Source: Paraescarpia echinospica
Lineage: Eukaryota; Annelida; Polychaeta; Sabellida; Siboglinidae
Length of the DNA: 64,000 nt
Direction of reading: 5' to 3'
Assembly: GCA_020002185.1 (NCBI GenBank)
Contig: CM034544.1
Span: forward strand, 35,799,510 to 35,863,509
A program made the position numbers and the translations under genes. The notes under the pieces were generated by a model. That model saw nothing but the letters and a program-made list of their open reading frames with translations, searched no databases and was not told where the DNA came from. Each line of letters opens with the position of its first letter. The first letter of the stretch is position 1. Positions 54,035 to 62,479 of this stretch are shown here, piece by piece.

Positions 54035-54379
54035 ATGACAGAGCGCGTGAAGAGGCACATCCTTGCCCTGCAGCTGTTGCGCCGCTACAAGGGGAATACG
54101 AATCTGAGAAAGGCGGTAATCACTCACGCGGACGCCGACCTCATCTGCAGTCTGGCCGACTGCGCGTATAACATCCTGCGAGGGAACGTGAAATTGACGC
54201 CTAACAACCGAAAAGTGCTGACAAAGTTCAGGAACAATTTGCGCAAGTTAGCGTCGAAAAAAGTGCCCATCAAACGGAAGAGGGCCGTCCTGCAGACGGG
54301 TTCGGGCGCGTTTCTGACGGCGCTGCTGGCACCGTTGGCGAGCACCTTTCTGCCCCTCCTCAGGCAGGCTTTCGGTTGA
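54035..54379 (+). CDS. Small basic viral core-like protein
   Basis: 114 residues from ATG 54035 to TGA 54379. The N-terminal half is helical and basic (VKRHILALQLLRRY, LICSLADCAYNIL), the middle is Lys/Arg-rich (KVLTKFRNNLRKLASKKVPI), and the C-terminus is hydrophobic with Leu/Pro (FLTALLAPLASTFLPLL). Small proteins of this type follow the ATPase in many adintovirus/Polinton-like insertions and are compared with adenovirus core/minor capsid (pX-like) proteins. The probable role is DNA condensation or capsid cement. The stop overlaps the next start as TGATG. Confidence 0.65.
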   Translation: MTERVKRHILALQLLRRYKGNTNLRKAVITHADADLICSLADCAYNILRGNVKLTPNNRKVLTKFRNNLRKLASKKVPIKRKRAVLQTGSGAFLTALLAPLASTFLPLLRQAFG

Positions 54380-55107
54380 TGCAGCACGCGAAGAAGATGG
54401 CGCTGGTAGACCCCCGGTTGGTGGAGCGTCTACTGCCGTTACTATCGCAACCGACCACGACCACGTCGCGTGTGATGAGTAGCCTGGACGGCGATATGAA
54501 AGCCGTTCTCGAGCGTGCCGATTTATCCGAAGGCGAAAAGGTGGTGGCGTACAATCAACTGCTGAGTCGTTACAACGCCATGGAGGCGTCTCGCGCGCAG
54601 CAGCCGATGCGCGTGTCCGTAGTGAAGAACGAGTCGTCGTCCGATCAGCCGCCGTCGCCGCCGCCGCCGCCGCCACCACCACCACCACCTACGTCCGATC
54701 AATTGCCGGGGGAGATGGAGAGCGAGGCCGTGAAGAGCGTACCGAAAGTGCTGAAAGAAAAGGCCCGCCTCCTGTTGGCCCGACTGAGGGCCGACCCGCT
54801 GATTCGCTGGAACGATCGAGCGGAACTCGTGTACGCCGGTACGCCTATTGCCGGAAGTAATATGGTAGATCTCGTGAACGATCTCATGCGAACGCGTAAG
54901 TCGGCCCCCGCGCCGGTTGGCTGGGAAGCGTTCGGCGACCATATAAGGCGGCTGAACGTCCCTATGGAATTCGTCGGCAACCCCCAGCGTCGGGCGTATA
55001 TACAGCGCGAGCAGAAGCGAAAGGGGCGCACTCGGTCCGTCGAGCGCGAGCAGAAGCGAAAGGTGCGCACGCGGTCCGTTGAGCGTACGCCGTGGTCCAG
55101 CTTTTAG
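54379..55107 (+). CDS. Conserved viral-type protein with proline tract and basic repeat tail
   Basis: 242 residues from ATG 54379 (sharing one base with the upstream TGA) to TAG 55107. A helical N-terminus (LVERLLPLLSQ, MKAVLERADLSEGEKVVAYN, QLLSRYNAMEASR) is followed by a run of twelve prolines (about 93-104, encoded by CCG then CCA repeats), then a conserved domain ('LLLARLRADPLIRWNDRAEL', 'GSNMVDLVNDLMRTRKSAPA', 'GWEAFGDHIRRLNVP'). The tail is two copies of REQKRKxRTRSVE, encoded by a perfect-register 39-bp tandem (55006-55044, 55045-55083). I recognise the central domain from insertions of the same virus group, where its role is unknown (a minor virion protein is likely). Confidence 0.6.
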   Translation: MQHAKKMALVDPRLVERLLPLLSQPTTTTSRVMSSLDGDMKAVLERADLSEGEKVVAYNQLLSRYNAMEASRAQQPMRVSVVKNESSSDQPPSPPPPPPPPPPPTSDQLPGEMESEAVKSVPKVLKEKARLLLARLRADPLIRWNDRAELVYAGTPIAGSNMVDLVNDLMRTRKSAPAPVGWEAFGDHIRRLNVPMEFVGNPQRRAYIQREQKRKGRTRSVEREQKRKVRTRSVERTPWSSF

Positions 55108-55122
55108 CGTGTCCCGTAGAGG

Positions 55123-55326
55123 ATGCCGCCCGACCGAAGATCAGTACTCGTTGTCGTCGTAGCAGTCGTAATTGCGGCGGTCATCGTCGCCGTTCTCTTG
55201 TTCGCCGTATCGTCGTCGCCGCCGCCGCGCGTCCCATGGTGTCCCGGCGGACTCGTGGTGCGCAACGAGACGGCCGGCGGACTCGTGGTGCGCAACGAGA
55301 GCGCCAACAACGCGACGGCCTACTGA
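55123..55326 (+). CDS. Single-pass membrane protein with glycosylated repeats
   Basis: 67 residues from ATG 55123 to TGA 55326. A short MPPDRRS leads into a membrane segment VLVVVVAVVIAAVIVAVLLF, then a Pro-rich linker and two copies of GGLVVRNE(T/S)A encoded by a 30-bp tandem repeat (55246-55275, 55276-55305). NET, NES and NAT give three N-glycosylation sequons outside the membrane. Its 16-base gap after the preceding gene and its strand place it in the same viral gene set. No family is recognised; an envelope-like or virion membrane-associated role is only an inference. Confidence 0.5.
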   Translation: MPPDRRSVLVVVVAVVIAAVIVAVLLFAVSSSPPPRVPWCPGGLVVRNETAGGLVVRNESANNATAY

Positions 55327-55500
55327 AGCGCGCCTACTTCGACCCGAAACGGGCAGGCAGTTATGGCGGCGTCGATGCGTTGCGCCGGTCGGCCGCGGTG
55401 CCCAAGCCGGCCGTTGGGCGGTGGCTGGCGGCGCAGGACGCCTATACGCTTCACAAGCCGGTTAGGCGCCGATTTAAGCGACGTCGCGTTATCGTGGGCG
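55323..55500 (+). CDS. Start of retroviral-type integrase (Polinton group), cut by gap
   Basis: In the frame after the membrane protein stop: RAYFDPKRAGSYGGVDAL, RWLAAQDAYTLHKPVRRRFK and RRRVIVG, then unknown bases. 'YFDPKxxGSxGGVxxL' and 'QDxYTLHKPVRRRF' mark the N-terminal region of the rve-type integrase of adintoviruses/Polintons, which inserts viral DNA into the host. The catalytic DDE core lies inside the 1000-base gap. No ATG is present in this frame close to the first conserved residues; the upstream open sequence (from 55092) is antisense-like noise over the membrane gene. Start by a near-cognate CTG (55323), splicing, or a lost ATG are all possible. Confidence 0.75.
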
Positions 55501-56500
55501 NNNNNNNNNNNNNNNNNNNNNNNNNNNNNNNNNNNNNNNNNNNNNNNNNNNNNNNNNNNNNNNNNNNNNNNNNNNNNNNNNNNNNNNNNNNNNNNNNNNN
55601 NNNNNNNNNNNNNNNNNNNNNNNNNNNNNNNNNNNNNNNNNNNNNNNNNNNNNNNNNNNNNNNNNNNNNNNNNNNNNNNNNNNNNNNNNNNNNNNNNNNN
55701 NNNNNNNNNNNNNNNNNNNNNNNNNNNNNNNNNNNNNNNNNNNNNNNNNNNNNNNNNNNNNNNNNNNNNNNNNNNNNNNNNNNNNNNNNNNNNNNNNNNN
55801 NNNNNNNNNNNNNNNNNNNNNNNNNNNNNNNNNNNNNNNNNNNNNNNNNNNNNNNNNNNNNNNNNNNNNNNNNNNNNNNNNNNNNNNNNNNNNNNNNNNN
55901 NNNNNNNNNNNNNNNNNNNNNNNNNNNNNNNNNNNNNNNNNNNNNNNNNNNNNNNNNNNNNNNNNNNNNNNNNNNNNNNNNNNNNNNNNNNNNNNNNNNN
56001 NNNNNNNNNNNNNNNNNNNNNNNNNNNNNNNNNNNNNNNNNNNNNNNNNNNNNNNNNNNNNNNNNNNNNNNNNNNNNNNNNNNNNNNNNNNNNNNNNNNN
56101 NNNNNNNNNNNNNNNNNNNNNNNNNNNNNNNNNNNNNNNNNNNNNNNNNNNNNNNNNNNNNNNNNNNNNNNNNNNNNNNNNNNNNNNNNNNNNNNNNNNN
56201 NNNNNNNNNNNNNNNNNNNNNNNNNNNNNNNNNNNNNNNNNNNNNNNNNNNNNNNNNNNNNNNNNNNNNNNNNNNNNNNNNNNNNNNNNNNNNNNNNNNN
56301 NNNNNNNNNNNNNNNNNNNNNNNNNNNNNNNNNNNNNNNNNNNNNNNNNNNNNNNNNNNNNNNNNNNNNNNNNNNNNNNNNNNNNNNNNNNNNNNNNNNN
56401 NNNNNNNNNNNNNNNNNNNNNNNNNNNNNNNNNNNNNNNNNNNNNNNNNNNNNNNNNNNNNNNNNNNNNNNNNNNNNNNNNNNNNNNNNNNNNNNNNNNN
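55501..56500. other. Assembly gap, exactly 1000 N
   Basis: A run of 1000 unknown bases, a standard placeholder length, so the true distance is unknown. It removes the rest of the integrase and any further genes of the viral island. All long frames that run through it are meaningless. Confidence 1.
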
Positions 56501-56528
56501 TATATATATATATATATATGACTGACTC

Positions 56529-56571
56529 CACCGTACCTCCGTACTTCTTTGCATTGTACGGAGGTACGGTG
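56529..56571. repeat. Perfect hairpin, 16-bp arms, 11-base loop
   Basis: CACCGTACCTCCGTAC (56529-56544) and GTACGGAGGTACGGTG (56556-56571) pair without mismatch. It follows a (TA)n run at the gap edge. It could be a cruciform, the terminus of an inverted-repeat element, or part of whatever lies in the gap. Confidence 0.9.
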
Positions 56572-56743
56572 TATTGCACTACGCACCCTGCACACGTTTG
56601 AACACAGCAGTGTTTCGTATAAGCTAACACACGCAGTGTTGTGTTGTGTGATATTACGTAACATTGTTTAGTATTCTTTGGTATTTTCAATGTTCTAGTT
56701 GTTTGACGTTATCGTACTAGTTCATTTCATTTGAACAGTTATA

Positions 56744-59068
56744 ATGTTATACTTTATTCAATATATGCGGTTGAATCAACATCCAACTGGTTTGTTTCAA
56801 GGAAAATCACCATCTTCATTTGAGGCAAACAAAACAGCTGAGACTGTGAACCACCCATACTTGCCAAATATCCAAGCGAATCAGCCGTATCCGCCACGTA
56901 TTCAAGTGAACCAATCGTGTCTGCCACAGAATCAAGTGAGCCAGCCATGTATGTCACACAATCAAATGACCCAGCCATGTCCTTCACAAAATCAAGTGAA
57001 CCAACAGTGTCCGCCACAGAATCAAGTGAGCCAGCCATGTATGTCACACAATCAAATGACCCAGCCATGTTCGTCACAAAATCAAGTGAACCAACCGTGT
57101 CCGCCACAGAATCAAGTGAGCCAGCCATGTATGTCACAGAATCAAATGACCCAGCCATGTTCGTCACAAAATCAAGTGAACCAACCGTGTCCGCCACAGA
57201 ATCAAGTGAGCCAACCATGTATGTCACACAATCAAATGACCCAGCCATGTCCGTCACAAAATCAAGTGAACCAACCGTGTCCGCCACAGAATCAAGTGAG
57301 CCAGCCATGTATGTCTCACAATCAAATGACCCAGCCATGTCCGTCACAAAATCAAGTGAACCAACAGTGTCCGCCACAGAATCAAGTGAGCCAGCCATGT
57401 ATGTCTCACAATCAAATGACCCAGCCATGTCCGTCACAAAATCAAGTGAACCAACCGTGTCCGCCACAGAATCAAGTGAGCCAGCCATGTATGTCACAGA
57501 ATCAAATGACCCAGCCATGTTCGTCACAAAATCAAGTGAACCAACCGTGTCCGCCACAGAATCAAGTGAGCCAGCCATGTATGTCTCACAATCAAATGAC
57601 CCAGCCATGTCCGTCACAAAATCAAGTGAACCAACCGTGTCCGCCACAGAATCGAGTGACCCAGCCATGTATATTACAGAATCAAGTGAACCAGCCATGT
57701 CCGTCACAGTCAGGTCTGCCGCAGAAGCAACAACAACAGCAAAAGGAGGTGGAACAGCAACAACAGCAGCATCAACAGCACCACCTGCACATGAAGCTGC
57801 AATACCACCAGCAGCAGGATCCTCAACAGCATCAGCAACAGGGGCAGCCGAAAAAACATCATCATCAACAGCAACAACGCAACATTCAACAACAGCAACA
57901 TCAGCTGACTAAGAAGCAGCTGAAGAAGCTGCAGCACGAACATCAACAGCAACAACAGCAAAGGTGGATTCAGCAGCAGCAGCACATTCAGCAGAAGCTG
58001 AAGAAGCAGATCGAACAGCAAGAAAGAGAACTGTACGAACAACAAGCATGCCAGCTAAAGAAGGAACATACGGGTGAAAGTCAACAACTGTCTCCGAATA
58101 TGGAACAGACTGTACGGAAGAGAGAATCACCGGTTCGTACCATCTTTCCGTACTCCATTTGTGCTCTTACTGGTAATTTGTTAACACCGGTTCGTACCAT
58201 CTTTCCGTACTCCATTTGTGCTCTTACTGGTAATTTGTTAACACCGGTTCGTACCATCTTTCCGTACACCATCTGTGCTCTTACTGGTAATTTGTTAACA
58301 CAGGTTCATACCATCTTTCCGTACTCCATTTGTGCTCTTACTGATAATTTGTTAACACCGGTTCGTACCATCTTTCCGTACTCCATTTGTGCTCTTACTG
58401 ATAATTTGTTAACACCGGTTTGTACCATCTTTCCGTACTACATTTGTGCTCTTACTGATAATTTGTTAACACCGGTTCGTACCATCTTTCCGTACTCCAT
58501 TTGTGCTCTTACTGGTAATTTGTTAACACCGGTTCGTACCATCTTTCCGTGCACCATCTGTGCTCTTACTAGTAATTTGTTAACACCGGTTCGTAACATC
58601 TTTCCGTACTCCATTTGTGCTCTTACTGATAATTTGTTAACACCGGTTCGTACCATCTTTCCGTACTCCATTTGTGCTCTTACTGATAATTTGTTAACAC
58701 CGGTTCGTACCATCTTTCCGTACTACATTTGTGCTCTTACTGATAATTTGTTAACACCGGTTCGTACCATCTTTCCGTACTCCATTTGTGCTCTTACTGG
58801 TAATTTGTTAACACCGGTTCGTACCATCTTTCCGTACTCCATTTGTGCTCTTACTGGTAATTTGTTAACCCCGGTTCGTACCATCTTTCCGTACTACATT
58901 TGTGCTCTTACTGATAATTTGTTAACACCGGTTCGTACCATCTTTCCGTACTCCATTTGTGCTCTTACTGGTAATTTGTTAACACCGGTTCGTACCATCT
59001 TTCCGTACTACATTTGTGCTCTTACTGATAATTTGTTAACTTTTTTGTTTGGTTGCGGATTATCATAA
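56744..59068 (+). CDS. 774-codon repetitive protein: Cys decapeptides, Gln-rich linker, 19-mer repeats
   Basis: ATG 56744 to a stop after 59065 without interruption. Residues 1-40 are non-repetitive; about 41-324 are some 28 decapeptides of the type QNQVxQPCxx, one Cys each, organised in 30-residue higher-order units; about 325-460 are Gln/His/Lys-rich (QQQQHQQHHLHM, KKQLKKLQHEHQQQ) with coiled-coil character; about 463-766 are sixteen copies of TPVRTIFPYSICALTGNLL. A real product might be a crosslinked structural or matrix protein, with one Cys per unit. Against this, both repeats have periods divisible by three, so other frames, including minus-strand ones, are also open, and there is no signal peptide. 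It may be two minisatellites joined by a CAG-rich tract. Confidence 0.35.
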   Translation: MLYFIQYMRLNQHPTGLFQGKSPSSFEANKTAETVNHPYLPNIQANQPYPPRIQVNQSCLPQNQVSQPCMSHNQMTQPCPSQNQVNQQCPPQNQVSQPCMSHNQMTQPCSSQNQVNQPCPPQNQVSQPCMSQNQMTQPCSSQNQVNQPCPPQNQVSQPCMSHNQMTQPCPSQNQVNQPCPPQNQVSQPCMSHNQMTQPCPSQNQVNQQCPPQNQVSQPCMSHNQMTQPCPSQNQVNQPCPPQNQVSQPCMSQNQMTQPCSSQNQVNQPCPPQNQVSQPCMSHNQMTQPCPSQNQVNQPCPPQNRVTQPCILQNQVNQPCPSQSGLPQKQQQQQKEVEQQQQQHQQHHLHMKLQYHQQQDPQQHQQQGQPKKHHHQQQQRNIQQQQHQLTKKQLKKLQHEHQQQQQQRWIQQQQHIQQKLKKQIEQQERELYEQQACQLKKEHTGESQQLSPNMEQTVRKRESPVRTIFPYSICALTGNLLTPVRTIFPYSICALTGNLLTPVRTIFPYTICALTGNLLTQVHTIFPYSICALTDNLLTPVRTIFPYSICALTDNLLTPVCTIFPYYICALTDNLLTPVRTIFPYSICALTGNLLTPVRTIFPCTICALTSNLLTPVRNIFPYSICALTDNLLTPVRTIFPYSICALTDNLLTPVRTIFPYYICALTDNLLTPVRTIFPYSICALTGNLLTPVRTIFPYSICALTGNLLTPVRTIFPYYICALTDNLLTPVRTIFPYSICALTGNLLTPVRTIFPYYICALTDNLLTFLFGCGLS
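56864..57713 (+). repeat. 30-bp minisatellite with 90-bp higher-order unit
   Basis: About 28 units of ccagccatgtatgtcacaca-type 30-mers, where every third unit is more alike. There are no non-repeat spacers, so it is not a CRISPR array. Confidence 0.95.
58130..59041 (+). repeat. 57-bp tandem repeat, sixteen units
   Basis: Unit starts ccggttcgtaccatctttcc and contains gttaac; copies begin at 58130, 58187, 58244 and so on every 57 bases without any length variation. Substitutions are few and recurrent (tactcc/tactac, ggtaat/gataat), which suggests recent exchange between units. Confidence 0.97.
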
Positions 59069-59237
59069 AATTAATTGCACACGTTAAACATTTGTAGCAG
59101 AAGTTAACTGCGCAGGTCAGTGTGTTACATTCTACGTAGAAATTGTGGCATTGGTTTAAACATACTGTTTTAATCTACGTATTTGTTAATATGATGAACA
59201 ATATGTTAAATTGATTGATTTTCTTACATTAAAACAT

Positions 59238-59239
<2 letters not shown>

Positions 59240-59272
<33 letters not shown>
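59240..59272. repeat. (TA)n microsatellite
   Basis: About sixteen TA units ending beside the foldback element at 59277. Confidence 0.95.
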
Positions 59273-59276
<4 letters not shown>

Positions 59277-59407
59277 CGGGCGGTATTAAGGAGTTTCGGG
59301 ATACGGGGAAGTGGAAGCATGCTGCAAAACACAATGGTACAAATGCGTATGTACATATATATATATATATATTCTTCCCGTATCCCGAAACTCCTTAATA
59401 CCGCCCG
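59277..59407. mobile_element. 131-bp foldback/MITE-like element with ~33-bp inverted ends
   Basis: Left arm cgggcggtattaaggagttt... (59277-59311) and right arm (59373-59407) are inverse copies except for one indel near the inner edge. The core is AT-rich with its own short (TA)n. It adjoins a (TA)n run, a common landing site for TA-targeting elements. No transposase is inside, and a clear target duplication cannot be picked out in the TA repeat. Confidence 0.65.
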
Positions 59408-59585
59408 CAGATTTGAAACAACTAGAAAGAACTCGGAAACTATAGACGAGTTATTGAAGGCACGTGACACGTGCATGATGTGGTGTAGTTATAGTGTGTT
59501 TGTGGAAACAATGTGAACGCGGTAAATGTGTGACAATGTGCTGATTGCTGGTGGTTCATGGCAGAAGAGAGGTTTGTTAGTTTGT

Positions 59586-59910
59586 TAGTGGAGCGCAGTA
59601 GCGCAGTGTTAAGAGCTCCGGACTCTTGACTGAGAGAACGCGGGTTCGAATACTGTGCGGCGGTGTCGAACCTTGGGCAAGTTCGTTTACTCTTGCTTCA
59701 GTTCACCCAGCTGTATGAATGAGTACCTGGCTATAGACAGTAGTGGATATTTGTGTACGACTAGTCTTCGCACATTAATTGCAGCATGGCTGAATGTTTC
59801 CCAGAGAAATCGAGATGGTGTTCGATTGAACAGGTCTGCCAGGGAATAAAATGTAAAGTGCTTTGAGCAGTCCTGAGGACTGGATACAGCGCTATATAAG
59901 AATTACGTTT
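59586..59910 (+). mobile_element. tRNA-derived SINE
   Basis: Head with A box tagcgcagtgt (59599-59609) and B box ggttcgaatac (59643-59653) at tRNA-like spacing, in a tRNA-like context (taagagctccggactcttga). The body contains ttcacccagctgtatgaatg and acctggctatagacag. The 3' end is tgtaaagtgctttgagcag... cagcgctatataagaatta, a tail shared with LINE-like relics at 9885 and 50149. The internal promoter would be RNA polymerase III. Confident as a SINE; subfamily not named. Confidence 0.8.
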
Positions 59911-59999
59911 AGTCTGGCTGTCGTTAACAGAAAAAGGAAACAGGCTTCATCGTGATCATCATTAGTATCATCAACATCATACTCAGTTAGCCTATACGT

Positions 60000-60936
60000 C
60001 GATTTTCCACCGGTTGAGCATACAAAAATTCATCGAGCTTGCGCAGACCAATACTCCTTGATCATGTCGACATATGCGGACAATATGTAGCGAAATCGAC
60101 CATCGTCCGTGACCTTGGTGTTGCAATCGATGCTGATTTATCGATGGCGACGCAGGTGGCAAATGTATGTCGAAGTGCTTACTACCATCTCTCGAGAATT
60201 GCTCGTGTACGAGAGGCAATGACGACCAGTGTCTGCAAATATTTTGTCCGTGCACTTGTGACATTAAGAATTGATTATGAAAATGCGATGCTGTTTGGTA
60301 TACCTGACCGTCTGCTGCACCGTCTAGAGATAGTCCAAAGGTCAGCCGCTCGTGTTGTGATGCAACTTCGACGAGGTGACCAGCGATCTATCACTGCGGC
60401 CCTATAACAGCTACACTGGCTCCCAGTGAGAAAGCGCATCGAGTACAAGTTACTAATGGTTGTACACTTGGCACGCCAGTGTGTCTCGCGTCACTGTTAC
60501 ATCGTCACTTACCACGCAGGACCCTAGGCTCTGGCGGTGGTCTGCTTCTGGTCGTTCCACGCGTGACCCTAGAACGTTATGGTCGCCGGGCGTTTGCATG
60601 TGCTGGGCCGACATTGTGGAATTCTCTGCCTCTGGAACTACGCGTGATTGAGAACACTAGACAGTTTGGAAAATTATTGAAGACATTTCTGTTCTCAAAC
60701 TAATAAAATCAGACATAATTTAACCTTGGCATTATTCATGCATATAGATTCAATAAATGTTTAGTCTTATTTATCTCAGAATCACATTCTGGTATCTAAT
60801 CAAATTATTTAATGTAATTTCAGCTGTTCAGCACTTTTGCTAATCGTTTATTTTATCATTGCATTTACCCGTAATTTTACTATACATAGGTTTATCTATA
60901 TATATATATATATATATATCCCTCCCTCCCTCCCTC

Positions 60937-60975
<39 letters not shown>

Positions 60976-61140
60976 TAAGATATCGTTTGTTAATTTTTTT
61001 ATTTTTTTATTTCTCTTAAATGTGTTTTTATGCTTCTTAGATGATTTCCGATTTGCAAACACCCGTGAACGGGGGTCATTAGTCCCGGATTTGATGGTGT
61101 ATAAATAAAGTGTATTATTATTATTATTATTATTATTATC
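60000..61140 (+). pseudogene. L2-like LINE 3' end
   Basis: 60039-60407 encodes 'VRDLGVAIDADLSMATQVAN', 'VCRSAYYHLSRIARVR', 'LVTLRIDYENAMLFGIPD', 'LEIVQRSAARVVM', then in other frames 'LHWLPVRKRIEYKLL', 'RRAFACAGPTLWNSLPLELR' and 'LKTFLFSN'. This is the C-terminal end of an L2/CR1-group LINE protein after the catalytic motif. The 3' untranslated part, carrying (TA)n and CCCT runs, ends in cccgtgaacgggggtcatt... gtgtataaataaagtg and a (TTA)n tail at 61113-61138. Stops near 60405 and frameshifts disable it. Confidence 0.75.
60896..60976. repeat. (TA)n-(CCCT)n-(TA)n microsatellite
   Basis: Two TA runs flank five CCCT units inside the LINE 3' region. Confidence 0.95.
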
Positions 61141-61253
61141 TGCTGCAGTCATAGGCGACCATGATTTCGATCGTACGTATTTTGCAATAGCTAGGGTGTG
61201 TGTTTTCTAGTCAGGTACTAAAACACCGTGAAGTTTTTCTCTTTTTTTATCAC

Positions 61254-61629
61254 TGCCTCTCTCCCTCCGTCACTCTCTCCCTCCCTCCCTCCCTCCCTCC
61301 CTCCCTCCCTCCGTCCCTCCCTCCCTATCTCCCTCCCTCCCTCTCTCCCTTTTTCTCTCCATCCCTTCGCCCCTCTCTCCCTCATTCTTTCACTGTATCT
61401 CTCTCTCTTTCGGTCGCTCTCTCCCTCCTTTCCTCCCTCCATCCCTCCCACTCTCCCTCTCTCCCTCCCCCCTTCCCTACCTCCCTCCCTTCCTTTCTCC
61501 CTCCCTCCTTTTCTCCCTCCCTCCCTCCCTCCCTCCCTCCCTCCCTTCCTCCTTCCCTCCTTCCCTCCCTCCCTCCCTCCCTATCTCTCCCTCACTCCCA
61601 GTCTCTGTATGTCTGTCTATCTGTCTAAC

Positions 61630-61690
<61 letters not shown>
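61254..61690. repeat. Long polypyrimidine tract (CCCT)n, (GTCT)n, (CT)n
   Basis: More than 300 bases of CCCT-rich pyrimidines on one strand, followed by (GTCT)n (61628-61660) and (CT)n. Such tracts can form triplex or H-DNA. Pro-Ser-Leu-rich frames here are artefacts. Confidence 0.97.
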
Positions 61691-61692
<2 letters not shown>

Positions 61693-62229
61693 CCTCTCGA
61701 TAGTTTTTCTTACTTGCCAAGACGACGGCTTTCCTTAAAAACGAGCTCGTGTGAAAATACATCATTAAACATAGTCCGTTTTTGAAAATGTAAAAAAAAT
61801 AATCGGCGCCGTATCACCGATTATACTGTTTCCGTGTCACATGTCCCGGGAGCGTGTGACACTTCCTTTGACAGATTTTAGTGCGCAAGAACACTGTTAA
61901 TGAGCGAAATTTATTTAAAGAACAAATATTGGATTTATGAGCAGGCAAGGTTGGTTGTGAAACTGTTCCGAGAGGCTATGATTTTCCCTTTCTCATGGCA
62001 TTACGTGTTTCTGTCCAGTTAGCTCATGCAGTTTTTCTGTTGAACTTTATCTTTGTTGCTAATACGGACTTTTCCGATTCTTCGTCAATTAACCACAAGT
62101 CACATCCTTATAGCCGTTAGGTCTTAGGTTATGTACTCCAGACAACCTAATCTTCGGATAACGCAGGAGTTTGTGGTGTACGCGCATGCGCTGTGGGTAG
62201 CATGAATTAACCAATATTTATTTTAAATG

Positions 62230-62414
62230 CAGATGATTGGGTGTGATGAATGGAAGGTTCGTGATGGCTGTTGAAATGCAACGGAGCTTTCTATTTCAAT
62301 GATTTGTGATGGTATCATGTTCCATATACGAATTGCTCGGGGGTAAACGGAGAAGACAGCTGCATTGATGCGGCACCTAGGGGCTACGTAATGGCCACTG
62401 TAAAATAATGCCAA
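62230..62414 (-). pseudogene. LINE C-terminal fragment
   Basis: Minus strand: 'RCRINAAVFSVYPRAIRIWN', 'MIPSQIIEIESSVAFQQ'. The pattern 'Y..sFFPRtIr.WN.LP..iv...s...Fk' is the C-terminal signature of jockey/CR1-type LINE proteins. It is a scrap of about 60 codons. Confidence 0.6.
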
Positions 62415-62479
62415 TTATGTTTTCTCACTTCATGTGAGAGAGTATTGCTATTTATGCTGTGTCCCCTTTTGTAGGCGTC

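Noticed and set aside
55092..56690. Frames of 370-480 codons crossing the N run
   Set aside because: Unknown bases were read through. Only the first 60 or so codons before 55500 on the plus strand match a known protein (integrase).
56754..57912. Alternative coding frames over the 30-bp repeats (minus 317 codons, plus 331 codons)
   Set aside because: They are open only because the repeat period is divisible by three; neither extends through the Gln-rich part and the 57-bp repeats as the 56744 frame does.
56864..59041. CRISPR-like repeat array
   Set aside because: Units are head-to-tail with no unique spacers, the genome is eukaryotic, and no cas-type gene is present.
61200..61785. Pro-Ser-Leu-rich 142-185 codon frames
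   Set aside because: Translation of a (CCCT)n polypyrimidine tract.
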